NCBI RefSeq assembly: GCF_015477805.1
Contig: NZ_JADLQL010000007.1
Coordinates: 310,001-374,000 of the forward strand
Source of the DNA: Nocardia flavorosea
Lineage (GTDB): Bacteria; Actinomycetota; Actinomycetes; Mycobacteriales; Mycobacteriaceae
DNA: 64,000 nucleotides
Reading direction: 5' to 3'
Shown here: piece by piece, positions 43,702-58,700 of the stretch
Position numbering within the stretch: the first letter of the stretch is position 1
Layout of the letters: the number at the start of each line of letters is the position of its first letter
Notes under the pieces: model-generated
Told to the model about the DNA's origin: nothing
Databases searched by the model: none
Seen by the model: the letters and a program-made list of their open reading frames with translations, nothing else
Position numbers and translations under genes: made by a program

Positions 43702-46700
43702 TTGGACCGGCTGGACAACGGCGGGAACGGTACGAACAGTGGTTCGGCAACCGCCGACGGGGATCTGTTCCCCCTGTCGCCTGCACAGCTGGGTATCTGG
43801 TACGCGCAGCATGTCGACCCACAGGTGCCGGTCAATATCGCCCAGTACGTCGAACTGCACGGTGAGCTCGATGTCGACACCCTGACCCGCGCCAGTCTGG
43901 ACGCCTCGCACGAGCTGGGCTCGGGCCTGCTGCGCATCGTCGAACGCGACGGGGAACCGTGGCAGTTCGTCGATCACAGCCTCGAAGACGAGGTCCGTTA
44001 TGTGGACCTGCGTACCGCCGACGATCCGGTCGCCGCCGCCCAGGAATGGATGCGCGCCGAGTACGGCCGCCCGCTGGATCTGACCACCGATCGCCTCATC
44101 CGTGCCGCTGCCCTGCAATTGGGCGAAAACCACTGGTACTGGTATGTGCGGGCACACCACATCGTGATCGACGGCTACGGCGCCATGAACATGATGAACC
44201 GGATGGCCGAGCTGTACACGGCCTACCGGGCGGGTGCGGAGCCGGCGCCGTCCAAGGCCGCGCAGCTGCGCACGCTGTACGACCAGGAGATCGCCTACCG
44301 CGAGAGCAACCGCTTCCGCACGGACAAGCAGTACTGGGCCGAACGGGTCGCGGGTCTCGAGGAGGGCACCAGCCTGGCCGGGCGTTCGGCTGCCCCCGCC
44401 GCCCGCAACGGTGTGGTCCAGGGGCCGCTCGGCGATGCGCAGAATGCGGCGCTCGCGGAGGCGGTGCGCCGCTACGAATCCTCACCCGCCCAGGAACTGA
44501 TCGCCGCTTTCGCCGCCTACCTCGCGCAGTGGAACGGGGTCGAGGATGTCATCCTCAGCCTGCCGGTGACCGCGCGTACCACCGCGCTCATGCGCCGCTC
44601 CGGCGGCGTCTCGTCGAATATCGTCCCGTTGCGGCTGCACGTCGGCGCCGCCACCACCATCGCCGATCTGCGCCGCCAGGTGCAGCTCGAGGTTTCCGGG
44701 GCGTTGCGGCATCAGCGTTACCGGCACGAGGACATCCGCCGCGATGCCGCCGGCGGCGGCGTGGTGACGACCGAGTTCTTCGGTCCGTGGGTCAATATCA
44801 TGCTGTTCCAGGACGAACTGCGGCTCGGCGCCAGTGTGGGCAGCCTGCATGTGCTGTCCACGGGCAGTATCGAGGACCTGGGCGTCAACTTCTATCAGTC
44901 GATCGGCGGCACCCGCAGCCATATCGACTTCGAGACCAACCCCAACCTCTACACCGACGAAGAGGCCGCCCGGCACCACACCCGGTTCCTCGAATTCTTC
45001 GACCGTTTCCTGGCCGCCGAGGCCGGTGAACCGGTGTGGCAGCTCGCGGTCACCACCGCCGCCGAACGCACCGCGACCCTCGAGACCTGGAACGATGCGA
45101 CACACGAGGTCCCGGACACCACACTGACCGCGTTGCTGGACGCACAGATCGCGCGTACGCCGGGCAATCTCGCGGTCGAATTCGAGGGGACAGGTCTGTC
45201 CTACGCCGAATTCGGCGCCCGGGTCAACCGGCTGGCCCGGTACCTGATCGCCGACGGGGTGGGCCCGGAAACGCTGGTGGCGCTGGGTATGCGCCGTTCA
45301 CTCGATCTCGTCGTGGCGATGCACGCGGTCCTGCGCGCGGGCGGCGCCTACGTTCCGATCGACCCGGACCATCCGGCCGAGCGCACCGCCTACATCCTGG
45401 AGAGCGCAGCGCCGGTCAGCGTGCTGACGGTCACCGCGGACGAGGTGGAACTGCCCGGCTCGGTCCGGGCGGTCGCCGTCGACACCCTGGACACCGCCGG
45501 TTTCTCCGACGCGCCGATCACCGATGCCGATCGGCTCGCCCCGCTGCGCCCGGACAACACCGCCTACGTCATCTACACCTCTGGTTCGACCGGTCGTCCC
45601 AAGGGCGTCGCGGTGACCCACCGCGCCATCGTCAACCAGCAGCTGTGGATGCTGGATACCTACGGTTTCACCGCGGACGATATCTATCTGCAGAAGACCG
45701 CGACCACCTTCGACGTTTCGCTGTGGGGTTATTTCCTGCCATTGCTGGCGGGCGCCACCCTGATCGTCGCGACGCCGGACGGCCACCGCGACCCCGTGTA
45801 TGTCGCCGAGACCATCGCCCGGTACGGCGTGACGGTCACCGATTTCGTCCCGTCCATGCTGGCGGTGTTCGCCGGTGTTGCCGACGCCGATCAGATCGCG
45901 TCGCTGCGTGCGGTATTCGTGATCGGCGAGGCGTTGCCGCCGGAAACCGTGGCGGCGGTGAAGGCGGTCTCCGGCGCCGGACTGCACAACCTGTACGGCC
46001 CCACCGAGGCCGCGGTCTCGGTGACCTATTGGGAGGCCACCACCGCCGATACCGGCTCGGTGCCGATCGGTGTGCCGGAGTGGAACGTCGGGGTCCAGGT
46101 GCTCGACGCCCGGTTGCGCCCGGTGGCCGTCGGTGCCCCGGGTGAGCTGTATCTGTCCGGCCGCCAGCTGGCGCGCGGTTACCTGGGCCGCCCGGATCTG
46201 AGCGCCGACCGTTTCGTCGCCGACCCGCTGGGTGCGCCCGGGGAGCGGATGTACCGCACCGGCGACCTGGTGCGCTGGCGCGCCGACGGGGTGCTGGACT
46301 ATATCGGCCGCACCGACTTCCAGGTGAAGTTCCGCGGTCAGCGGATCGAACTCGGCGAGATCGAAACCGATCTGCTCGCCCATCCGGCGGTGAGCCAGGC
46401 CGTGGTCCTGGTGGTCGATACCGCCACCGGCCAGCAGTTGGCCGCCTATGTCGTGCCCGCGCCCGGCCGTACCGTGGAGCCGGGCGAACTCGGCCGGTTC
46501 CTCGGGGAGAAGCTGCCGTCCTATATGGTTCCGGCCGCGATCGTGGTGCTGGACGCGTTCCCGCTCAACACCAGCGGCAAACTGGATCGCAAGGCCCTGC
46601 CGGAGCCGGTGTTCAGCGTGGACGCGGCCGGTTTCCGCGCCCCGCGCACCCAGGCCGAACAGGTCGTGGCCGCGATCTTCGCCGATATCCTGGGCCAGGA

Positions 46701-49700
46701 ACTGGTCGGTGTCGACGACAATTTCTTCGATCTCGGCGGCAACTCGCTGGTCGCGACCCAGGTCGTGGCGCGGATCAGCGCGGCGTTCGGGGTCCGCATC
46801 GGTGTTCGGGCGCTGTTCGAAACCCCCACGGTGGCCGGTCTGGCCACCCGTATCGCCACCGCCGCCGCGGGCGGCGAATCCGGCGAGACCCGGCCGCCGC
46901 TGGTGGCCCGGGCGCTGCCCGACCGGGTGCCGCTGTCGCTGGCCCAGCAGCGGATGTGGTTCATCAACCAGTTCGATCCGGCCTCGCCGGTATACAACCT
47001 GCCGTTCGTGATCCGGATGCACGGCCAGGTCGATCTGCATGCGCTGCGCACGGCGCTCACCGATGTGCTGGACCGGCAGCAGTCGCTGCGGACGATTTTC
47101 CCCGAGTCCAATGATGGCGGCTACCAGCGTGTTCTGCCCATCGACGAGGTGGATCTCGCGGTTGCCGTCGAACCGATCGACGCGGCCGATCTGCATCGGG
47201 TGCTGACCGAGTTCGCCGCCACCGGTTTCGATGTCAGCCGGGAATTGCCGATCCGGGTGCGGATCTTCGAGATCGTCGGGGGCCGGTCGAACGGCACCGC
47301 CGAGTACGCGGTCGCTTTCGTGGTGCACCACATTTCGGTGGACGGTTTCTCCTTCGGGCCGCTGGCCCGGGATATGGCGGCGGCGTATATCGCCCGCTCC
47401 GAAGGTGCGGCCCCGACCTGGGCGCCGCTGCCGGTGCAGTACGTGGATTACACCGTCTGGCAGCGCGAACTGCTCGGTGTCGAATCCGATCCGGCGTCGA
47501 TGGCGGCCCAGCAGATCGGATATTGGCGCAATGCGCTGGCCGGGCTGCCCGACCAGCTCGAACTGCCGGCCGATCGGGTGCGCCCCCCGGAGCAGAGTTT
47601 CCGCGGTGACCGGGTCGAGTTCCGGATCGACGCCGAGTTGCATCGGCGGCTGGGCGAACTGGCCCGCGCGCAGGGCACCAGTTTGTTCATGGTGTTGCAC
47701 GCGTCCCTGGCGGTACTGCTGTCCCGGTTGTCCGGTTCCGGCGATATCGCGATCGGTACGCCGGTGGCGGGTCGTGGCGAGCAGGCGCTCGACGACCTGA
47801 TCGGTATGTTCGTCAACACGCTGGTGCTGCGCACCATGGTGGACGGTGGCGAGCCGTTCACCGGGATCCTGGCGCATACCCGGGAAACCGATCTCGCGGC
47901 GTTCGCGCATTCGGATGTGCCGTTCGAGCAACTGGTCGAGGTGCTGAATCCGACCCGTTCGCAGGCGCGGCATCCGCTGTTCCAGGTGATGTTGTCGTTC
48001 CAGGAGATGGCGCATGCCGCCGTCGAGCTGCCGGGCTTGCAGGTCACTGCGGACGAGGTCGAGGTCGATATCGCCAAGTTCGACCTGCAATGGACGGTGA
48101 CCGAGAATCTGTCCGGCGACGGTGGCGCGCTCGGTATTTCGGTGATCACCTCCTATGCCGTCGATCTGTTCGACGCCGCGACGGTCGACGAGTTCAACCG
48201 GCGCTTCGTCCGGATTCTGGAAAGTGTTGTCGCCCGGCCGGATGCGGTGGTGGGCGATATCGATTTGTTCGAAGACGCCGAACGCACGCGGATCCTGCGG
48301 GAGTGGAACGCGACCGAGATGCCGACCGATCGGTCGGCGACGCTGATCTCGCCGTTCCTCGAGCAGGTGTCGCGTACCCCGGATGCGGTAGCCGTCGTGT
48401 TCGAGGAGACGTCGCTGACCTATGCGGAGTTCGCCGGTCGCGTACACCGGCTGGCCCGCTATCTGCTCTCCCGCGGGGTGGGGCCCGAAACGTATGTGGC
48501 GCTGGGGATGCGCCGGTCGATCGATCTGCTGGCCGGGATCTACGCGGTGAGCGCGGCTGGTGCTGCCTATGTGCCGCTGGACCCGGAACATCCGGCCGAG
48601 CGGATCGAATACATCCTGGAGACCGCCGCGCCGATCTGTGTCCTGACCACCGACGACGAGATGAGCGTCGGACAGGTGCCGCGGGTGCGGATCGATACCC
48701 TGGACCTCTCCGGATTCGCCGCGGACCCGATCACCGACGCCGAGCGCCGCGGGCCCGTGCTGCCGGACTCGGTGGCCTACGTGATCTTCACCTCGGGATC
48801 CACCGGCCGGCCCAAGGGCGTCGCGGTATCCCATCGGGCGATCGCCAACCAGCTGGCCTGGATGCGCGACGAGTACCAGGTGGGTCCCGCCGATATCTAC
48901 CTGCAGAAGACGGCGACGACTTTCGACGTCTCGCTCTGGGGTTACTTCCTGCCGTTGGCGGCCGGTGCGCAGCTGCTGCTGGCCGCGCCCGACGGGCATC
49001 GCGACCCGCAGTATCTGTCCGAGCTGATCGACCGGTACCAGGTGACCCTCACCGACTTCGTGCCGTCCATGCTCAGCGTTTTCGCCGCGTACGCCGATCC
49101 GCTGGACCTGGAATCGCTGCGTGCGGTGTTCGTGATCGGTGAAGCGCTGCCGCCGGAGACCGTGGCCGCGTTCGCCGCGGTCAGCCGGGCGCGGCTGTAC
49201 AACGTGTACGGCCCCACCGAGGCGGCGGTATCCATTACCCACCACGAGGTCACCGCCGCCGATACCGAAGTGGTGCCGATCGGTGTGCCGGAATGGAATT
49301 CGCGGGCCTACGTGCTGGACACCCGGTTGCGCCCGGTGCCGATCGGGGTGGTCGGTGAGCTCTACCTGGCCGGTGTCCAGCTGGCTCGCGGCTATCACGG
49401 GCGGGTCGATCTGACCTCGGACCGGTTCGTCGCCGACCCCTTCGATACCGACGGCGGCCGGATGTACCGCACCGGTGACCTGGTCCGGTGGCGGGCGGAC
49501 GGCGCACTGGTGTATCTGGGACGCGCCGATTTCCAGGTGAAGTTCCGGGGTCAGCGGATCGAGCTCGGCGAAATCGAAACCGCGCTGCTGGAATTCGAGA
49601 CCGTCGGTCAGGCGGTCGCGCTGGTGCGCGCGGACGGCCTCACCGGCGATCATCTCGTCGGCTATGTGGTGCCGATGCCCGCGGCCACCGTCGATACCGA

Positions 49701-52700
49701 CGAGCTCCGGAATCATCTGTACGGCCGCTTGCCCGCGTACATGGTGCCGTCGGCGATCGTCGTGCTCGATGCGTTCCCGTTGAATTCGAGCGGCAAACTG
49801 GATCGGCGGGCACTGCCCGCACCGAAGTTGACCGCACGGGAGTTCCGGGCGCCGACCACCCCGGTGGAAGAGATCGTGGCCGAAACCTTCGCCGAGGTTC
49901 TCGGGCTGTCGCAGCAGCAGCCGGTCGGTCTCGACGACGATTTCTTCGAACTCGGCGGTAACTCGCTGATCGCGACCCAGGTCGCGGCGCGGCTGGGTGC
50001 CGCGCTCGACACCCGGGTGCCGGTGCGCACCCTGTTCGAAGCCTCCACCGTGATCGCGCTCGCGGCGCGGATCGAATCCCATGTCGGTGAAGGCGCGCGC
50101 CAGGCGCTGGTGGCGCGCAGCCGGGACGGCGATATCCCGCTGTCGCTGGCCCAGCAGCGGATGTGGTTCCTCAATCGCTACGACAGCGAATCGGCGGTCA
50201 ACAACATTCCGGTCGCCATCCGGATGTCCGGTGAACTCGATGTGGCCGCCCTGCAGGTGGCGATCATCGACGTGATCGACCGGCACGAGTCGCTGCGTAC
50301 CGTGTTCCCGGAAACCGGGCACACCCCGGTCCAGGTGATTCTGGACGCGGCGCAGGTAGTTCCGGATCTGACGCCGTTCCGGATCCGCGAGGACAAGCTC
50401 ATCGATCACCTGATCGACCTGGCGACCATGGCGTTCGACGTCACCAGCGAAGTGCCGTTGCATGCCCGGCTCTTCGAGATCAGCGATACCGAATACGTGC
50501 TCGGTATGGTGGTGCACCATATCTCCGCCGACGGCTGGTCGATGGGGCCGCTGGCGCGCGATGTCATGGTCGCCTATGCGGCGCGCGTGACCTGGGAATC
50601 GCCGGCCTGGGCGAATCTTCCGGTGCAGTACGCCGATTACGCGCTGTGGCAGCGGGAGGTCCTGGGCGCGGAGGACGATCCGGAATCGCTGATCTCCGGT
50701 CAGATCCGGTACTGGCAGCAGGAGCTGGCCGGACTCCCCGACGAACTGGCTCTGCCCGCCGACCGACCCCGGCCCGCGGTGTCGTCTTTCGCGGGCGGCA
50801 CCCACTCCTTCGTGGTCGATCCGGAAACCCGCCGCCGGCTCGTGGAGCTCGGCCGCCGGCACAATGCGTCACCGTTCATGGTGGTGCACAGCGTGCTGGC
50901 CGCTTTGCTGGCCCGGTTGACCGGTGAGTCCGATATCGCCATCGGTACGCCCGTCGCCGGTCGCGGTGACGCCGCTCTGGAGAACCTGGTCGGCATGTTC
51001 GTCAACACCCTGGTGTTGCGGACGCCGGTGCGGGGCGGGATGAGTTTCGCCGAACTGCTGGCCGTGGTGCGCAATGCGGATCTGCAGGCTTTCGCCCACG
51101 CCGATGTACCGTTCGAACGGCTGGTCGAGGTGCTGAACCCGGTCCGGTCGCAGGCGCGGCACCCGCTGTTCCAGGTGGCATTGTCGTTCGAGAACCTGCC
51201 GGACCGGCATTTCGAACTGCCGGGACTGTGGGTGGCCCCGGTCGATTTCGAAACCGGGCTCGAGAAGTTCGATCTCTCGCTCAATTTCCGGGGGATGGGC
51301 GACAGCGCGGATTCCGGGATGCTGGGCGAGCTGTCGTTCGCCCGCGACCTGTTCGATCCCGAGACAGCGGCCTCGTTCACCGATCGGTTCCTGCGGTTGC
51401 TGTCGGCGGTGACCGCCGATCCGGGTGTTCTGCTGGGTGAGCTGGAGTTGCTGGATTCCGGTGAGCGTCGGGAGATGTTGTCGCGTTCGGGTGGTCCGGC
51501 GGTGGCGGCGCGGACGTTGCCGGAGTTGCTGGCCGCGGCGGTGGCGGTGGATCCGTCGGCGCCGGCGGTGGTGTTCGATGGTGTTCGTTACTCGTATGGG
51601 GAGTTCGACGAGCGGTCGAACCGGTTGGCGCGGGCGTTGATCGGTCTCGGTGTGGGTACTGAGGATTTGGTGGCTGTGGCGGTGCCGCGGTCGGCGGATT
51701 CGGTACTCGCCGAGTGGGCGGTCACAAAATCGGGTGCGGCGTTCTTGCCGATCGATCCGACGTATCCGGAGGACCGGATCGCGCATATGCTGTCGGATTC
51801 GGGTGCGCTGGTGGGTATTACGGTGTCGAGTGTGCGGGCGGGCCTGCCGGATTCGGTGGATTGGCTGGTGCTCGACGAGTCCGAAATCTACGGGTATGCC
51901 GCCGCCGCGATCACCGATGCGGAGCGGGTGCGGCCGTTGACCCCCGCCAATACCGCGTATGTCATCTACACCTCCGGTTCGACGGGTCTGCCCAAGGGCG
52001 TTGTCGTCAGTCATGCCGGTTTGGCGAACTTCAGCGCCGAGCAGGTGCAGCGGTACGGGTTGAGCCCGGCATCGCGGGCGCTGGCGTTCGCATCACCGAG
52101 TTTCGACGCCTCGATTCTGGAGCTGCTGCTGGCTGTGGGTTCGGCCGGTGCGCTGGTCGTGGTGCCGACGGGTACCTATGGTGGTTCGGAACTCGGTGAG
52201 CTGATCGCCCGTGAGGGTGTGACGGTCGGGTTGATCACGCCGTCGGTGCTGGCTTCGCTGGATCCGGCGGACCTGGCGGGCATGGAAGTCATCATCGCCG
52301 GTGGCGAGGCCATCTCGGCCGACCTGGTCGCCCGGTGGTCGGCCACACCCGACGCAGAACTCTTGGCGGAGCAGGCCGCGGGTGCCGGCGATCGCAGCCC
52401 GGTGCGGGTGACGCGGCGGTTCCACAATGCCTACGGCCCGACCGAAGCAACCATCGCAACCAATATCAGCGGACAGTTGCGTCCGGGGGATCCGGTCACG
52501 ATCGGTGGCCCGGTGCGCGGTATGCGCGCGCTCGTACTCGACGATCGCTTGCATCCGGTGCCCGAGGGCGTATCCGGTGAACTCTATGTCGGTGGTATCC
52601 AGCTCGCCCGCGGCTATCACGCGCGGGCGGGCCTGACCGCGCAGCGTTTCGTCGCCGATCCCCATGGCGAACCCGGTGCGCGCCTGTATCGCACGGGCGA

Positions 52701-55700
52701 CGTGGTGCGCTGGCGACGGGACGGAGCGGGCGCTCCGGCCGTGGAGTATTTGGGCCGCAACGACTTCCAGGTGAAGGTCCGCGGTTTCCGCATCGAACTC
52801 GGTGAGATCGATGCCGCGCTGACGGCCCACGAAACGGTGGACTTCGCCATCACCATCGGACACGACAACGCCGCGGGCGCGGTGTCGCTGGTGTCGTATG
52901 TCGTTCCCGTATCCGGCCGTTCCGTCGATATCGCGGCGGTGCGTGAGTTCATCGGGCAGCGGTTGCCCTCGTATATGGTGCCGTCGTCGATCATGGTGCT
53001 CGACGAGATCCCGCTGACCCCCGCCGGCAAACTGGACCGCCGGGCCCTCCCCGAACCGGTTTTCGAGACCCGTGACTTCCGCGCGCCCTCGACCCTGATC
53101 GAAGAGATCGTGGCCGGGATCTACGCCGAGGTCCTCCAGGTGCGCCGCGTCGGTGCGGACGACGATTTCTTCGCTATCGGTGGTAACTCGCTGCTCGCCA
53201 CCCAGGTGGCGGCCCGGCTCGGTGCCGCGCTCGACTCCCCCGTACCGGTCCGGGCACTGTTCGAGGCGCCCACCGTATCCGGTTTGGCGGTGCGGGTGGA
53301 ACAGCAGGCCGGCGCCGGTGGCCGGGTGGCGTTGGTGCCGCAGCCGCGCCCGGACCGGATCACCTACTCCGGTGAGGTCTACGAGGCGGCGCCGCTGTCG
53401 CCGGCGCAGCAGCGGATGTGGTTCCTCAACCGCTTCGATTCCCAGTCCGCGGCCTACAACATCACCTTGCCGATCCGGCTGTCGGGTGCGCTCGATCTGG
53501 ACGCGCTGCGGGCGGCGGTATCCGATCTCGCCGGGCGGCACGAGGTGCTGCGCACGGTGTACCCGGAGACGGCATCGGGCCCGGTACAGGTGGTGCTGCC
53601 CGTCAGCGAGGCGGTCCGGAACCTGCACGTGCGCGCGGTGGCCGGCACCGAGTTGATGGGCGCGGTATCGGAACTGGCGTCGGCCGGTTTCGATGTCACG
53701 GCCGAGGTGCCGCTGCGGGTGGTGCTGTTCCAGGTGGACGGACCGGCCGATACGGCCGGTATCGAGGTGGGCACCTCCGCCGGTGGCGCGAACAGAGCAC
53801 GCGCGCACGGGGAATTCGTGCTGGCGATGGTGGTGCACCATATCGCCGCCGACGGTTCCTCGGTGAGCCCGCTGACCCGCGATCTGATGACCGCCTATGC
53901 GGCGCGGGCCGCGGGCACCGCACCGGGGTGGGCGCCGCTGCCGGTGCAATATGCCGATTACGCGCTGTGGCAGCGGTCACTGCTGGGCGCCGAATCGGAT
54001 CCGGAGTCCTTGGCGGCCGAACAGGTCGGCTACTGGAAGTCGGCCCTGGCCGGCATTCCGGATCAGTTGGATCTGCCGGCGGACCGGCCGCGTCCGGCGG
54101 TGCAGTCGTATACGGGCGGCCGGGTCGAGGTGCGAATCGACGCCGAGACCCATGCCGGTCTGCAGCGGGTCGCCCAGCAGCAGGGCGCCACGCTGTTCAT
54201 GGTGATGCACACGGCATTCGCGGTGCTCATGTCACGCCTGTCGGGCAGTGACGACATCACGATCGGCACCCCGGTGGCGGGTCGCGGCGAGCGGGCTCTC
54301 GACGACCTGATCGGTATGTTCGTCAACACTCTCGTGTTCCGCACCGAGGTGGATCGCGGGGAGGCGTTCACCGATCTGCTGGCGCGGCAGCGGCAGGTGG
54401 ATATCGGTGCCTTCGCGCACGCCGATGTGCCGTTCGAGCGCCTTGTCGAGGTGCTCAACCCGGTTCGGTCGCAGGCCCGGCATCCGCTGTTCCAGGTGGG
54501 ATTCGCGTTCCAGAACATGGACCGGTCCCGCCTCGAGCTGCCCGGACTGACGGTATCGGGTATCGATATCGACACCGCGGTCTCGCAGTACGACCTGCAC
54601 GCGTTCGTCGAAGACGGCTACGACGCCGCGGGCGAACCCGCGGGCGTATCGGGCTATATGACCTACGCGACGGATCTGTTCGACCACGCCACCGCACAGG
54701 AGTTCGCCGACCGGTTCGCCCGATTGCTGCGCGCAGTCGTCGCGGATCCGTCGACCCCGGTAGGGGATCTGGAAATCCTCGAACCCGCCGAGCGGGCACG
54801 GGTGCTGACGGAGTGGAACGCGACCGCGCACGCGGTGCCGGAAACGCTGCTGCTCGACGGTTTCGCCCGGGCAGTCGCCGAGTTCCCGGACCGGCCGGCG
54901 GTGATCGCCGACGGTGTCGAGATCACTTACGCGGAGCTGGACGCGCGGGTCAACCGGCTGGCCCGGCGGCTGATCGCGCAGGGCGTGGGCCCGGAGTCGC
55001 TGGTCGGGGTGCTGGTATCGCGCTCGCTCGATTTCGTGGTCGGCACCTATGCCGTGATCGCCGCGGGCGGCGCCTATGTGCCGCTGGATCCGGCGCATCC
55101 GGCCGAGCGGATCCGGCACATCCTGGAGACCGCGGCACCGGTGTGTGTGCTGACCACCGCCGCCGACAGCGAAGCCGTCGGAGCCGAAGCGGTCGCGGAC
55201 GCGCCGGTACTGATCCTGGACGCGCTCGACACCACCGGCTACGACGCGTCGACCGTCACCGACTCCGATCGGGTGGCGCCGCTGCGGACGGAGAACGCGG
55301 CGTATGTGATCTTCACGTCCGGATCGACGGGGCGGCCCAAGGGGGTTGCGGTATCCCATGCGTCGATCTGCAACCAGATCCGCTGGATCGTCGGTGAATA
55401 CGCGATCTCGCGCGACGACGTGGTGTTGTTCAAAACGCCCGCGACCTTCGACGTCTCGCTGTGGGAGTTGTTCGCGCCGTTGACCGTCGGTGCACGCATG
55501 GTGGTCGCGGAACCGGACGGCCATCGTGACCCGCAATATCTGGCGTCGGTGATCGCCGATAAGGGTGTGACGGCGACATCGTTCGTGCCGTCGATGCTGT
55601 CGGTCTTTGCCGAGAGCGCGGCCGCCGATCCGGCGGCGTTGTCCTCGCTGCGGATGCTGTTCGTGGCGGGTGAAGCGTTCACCGGCGATATCGTGGCCGC

Positions 55701-58700
55701 GGTGCGGCGGGTGAGCGATGTGGCGCTGTACAACCTGTACGGCCCGACCGAGTTCGCCGTGCACGCCACCCATGCCGCGGTCGGCGAGACCGCCTCGGGT
55801 GCGGTCCCGATCGGTGGCCCGGTGTGGAACGCGCAGGCGTACGTGCTCGATTCGCGGATGCGTCCGGTTCCCGCCGGTGTGGCGGGTGAGTTGTATCTCG
55901 CGGGTGCGCAGGTCGCGCGCGGGTATGTGGGACGTCCCGATCTGAGTGCGGAACGATTCGTCGCGGACCCCTTCGGTACGGGCGGGCGTATGTACCGCAC
56001 CGGCGACGTGGTGCGCCGGACCGCTGCCGGCGAGCTGGTGTACGTGGGCCGGTCCGATTTCCAGGTGAAGGTGCGTGGTCAGCGCATCGAGCTGGGCGAG
56101 ATCGAGGCAGCGCTGACCGGGCACGCCGCGGTGGCGCGCGCGGTGGTGGTCGCGAAAACGGATCCGGCCATGGGCGATCGGCTCGTGGGCTATGTGGTGC
56201 CGGCCCGCGACACGGACCTCGACATCGACGACCTGCGTACCCACCTGGGCGACCGGCTGCCGGTGTACATGGTGCCGTCGGCGTTCGTGGTGCTGGACGA
56301 GTTCCCGCTCAATGCGTCCGGCAAGCTGGATCGGAAAGCCCTGCCGGAGCCGGTGTTCGAAACACGCGAGTTCCGGGAACCGTCGACTCCGATCGAGGAG
56401 ATTGTGGCGGGCGTGTTCGCCGATGTGCTCGGTGTGAGCCGGGTCGGCGCGGACGACGATTTCTTCGCGCTGGGCGGTAACTCGCTGATCGCGACCCAGG
56501 TCACGGCGCGCGTGGGACAGGCACTGGATACCCAGGTGCCGGTCCGTGCGCTGTTCGAGGCGTCGACCGTGGCCGCGCTGGCCGCGCGGATTCAGGAGCA
56601 GGCCGGATCGGGGGCCCGCCGGGCGCTGGCGGCACGGCCGCGTCCCGAACAGGTGCCGCTGTCGCTGGCGCAGCGGCGGATGTGGTTCCTGAACCGGTTC
56701 GACGGCGATTCGGCCGCCTACAACCTGCCGTTCGCCATTCGCCTCACCGGCGCGCTCGATCTCGACGCCCTGCGCGCGGCGCTGGCCGATGTCGTCGGGC
56801 GGCACGAGGTGTTGCGCACGGTGTACCCGGAGACCGAAACCGGTCCGGTACAGGTGGTGCTGCCGGCCGGGCAGGCGGTTCCGGAGCTCGAACTGCGCAC
56901 GGTGCCCGAGACGGATGTGGTTACGGCCGTATCGGAGCTGGCGGCGGCCGGTTTCGACGTCACGGCCGAGGTGCCGCTGCGGGTGGCGCTGTTCCGGATC
57001 GACGGTGCGGCAGACGAATACGTGCTGGTGATGGTGGTCCATCACATTGCCGGTGACGGCTCCTCGGCGGTACCGCTGACCCGCGATGTGATGATCGCGT
57101 ACTCGGCGCGGACCGTCGGCGAGGCCCCGGGCTGGGCGCCGCTGCCCGTGCAGTACGCCGACTACGCGCTGTGGCAACGGGAACTGCTCGGCGACGAGAG
57201 CGATCCGGAATCGCTGTCGGCCCGGCAGATCGGCTACTGGACCTCAGCGCTGGCCGGTGTGCCCGACCAGTTGGAATTGCCGACGGACCGGCCTCGTCCG
57301 GCGGTGCAGTCGTATGCGGGTAGCCGGATCGAGGTACGGATCGATGCGGAGCTTCACGCCGGGTTGCAGCGGCTGGCGCAACAGCAGGGTGCCACCCTGT
57401 TCATGGCGGTCCACACGGCTTTCTCGGTGCTGCTGTCCCGGTTGTCCGGTAGCGATGACATCACCGTCGGCACGCCCATCGCGGGCCGTGGTGAGCAGGT
57501 CCTGGACGAGCTGATCGGTATGTTCGTGAACACGCTGGTGTTCCGGACCCAACTCGACGGCGGTGAATCGTTCACCGATCTGCTGGCGCGGCAGCGCCAG
57601 GTGGATATCGAGGCGTTTGCGAACGCCGACGTGCCGTTCGAGCGGCTCGTGGAGGTGCTGAACCCGGAACGGTCGACCGCACGGCATCCGCTGTTCCAGG
57701 TCGGATTCTCGTTCCAGAACCTGGCGCAGTCGAGCCTGGAGCTACCCGGGCTGACGGTTGCGGGTATGGAGGTCGATACCGGGATCTCCCAGTTCGACCT
57801 GCATCTGATCATCGGTGACGAATACGACACCGCGGGCGAGCCCGCCGGAATGAGCGGGATCCTCACCTACGCCACCGCACTGTTCGACCGTGCGACCGTG
57901 CAGGAGTTCGCGGACCGGTTCGTGCGGCTGCTGGGCGAGGTCGTGGCGGCGCCGGAGACCGCGGTCGGTGAGTTCGAGCTGCTGGCTCCCGCCGAGCATG
58001 CGGCGCTCGTCGAGCGGAATTCGACTGTCCGGGAGTTGGATTCGGCGCAGACGTTGGTGTCGCTGCTGGATGCTTCCGTGGCGGCCGATCCCGCTGCCGT
58101 GGCCCTGGTCGCTGCAGACGGTCCGCAGATCACCTATGCCGAGTTGGGTGTTCGGGTCAATCGTTTGGCTCGGTTCCTGATCGCGGAGGGCGTGGGCCCG
58201 GAGGTTCGGGTCGGGTTGGCGTTGCGCCGGTCGGTGGATTTGGTTGTCGCGATGTATGCGGTGACTGTTGCCGGTGGTGTGTATGTGCCGATTGATCCGG
58301 ATCAGCCTGCTGAGCGCAGTGGGTACATTCTGGGGACTGCGGCTCCGGTGTGTGTGCTGACGAATATCGAGACCGGTTTCGCATTGTCGGATACCGGTGC
58401 CGGGGCTGGGGCTGCTGCTGGGATCGATGCGGTGGCCGGTTCGGGCGTCGCTGTCGGGGCTGAGGCTGGTGTCGAGGTCGGGGCCGATTCCGAGCCCAGG
58501 GCTGAGGCCGGTTCTGGTGTGAATGGCGTGCCGGTGGGTGTGCCGCCGGTGTTGGTGCTCGACGAACTTGCTCTCGAGTCGTTCGATTCGGTGCCGGTGT
58601 CGGATGTCGAGCGGGTGTCGCCGTTGCGGGCGTCGAATACGGCGTATGTGATTTTCACGTCGGGTTCGACGGGTCGTCCGAAGGGTGTGGCGGTTTCGCA

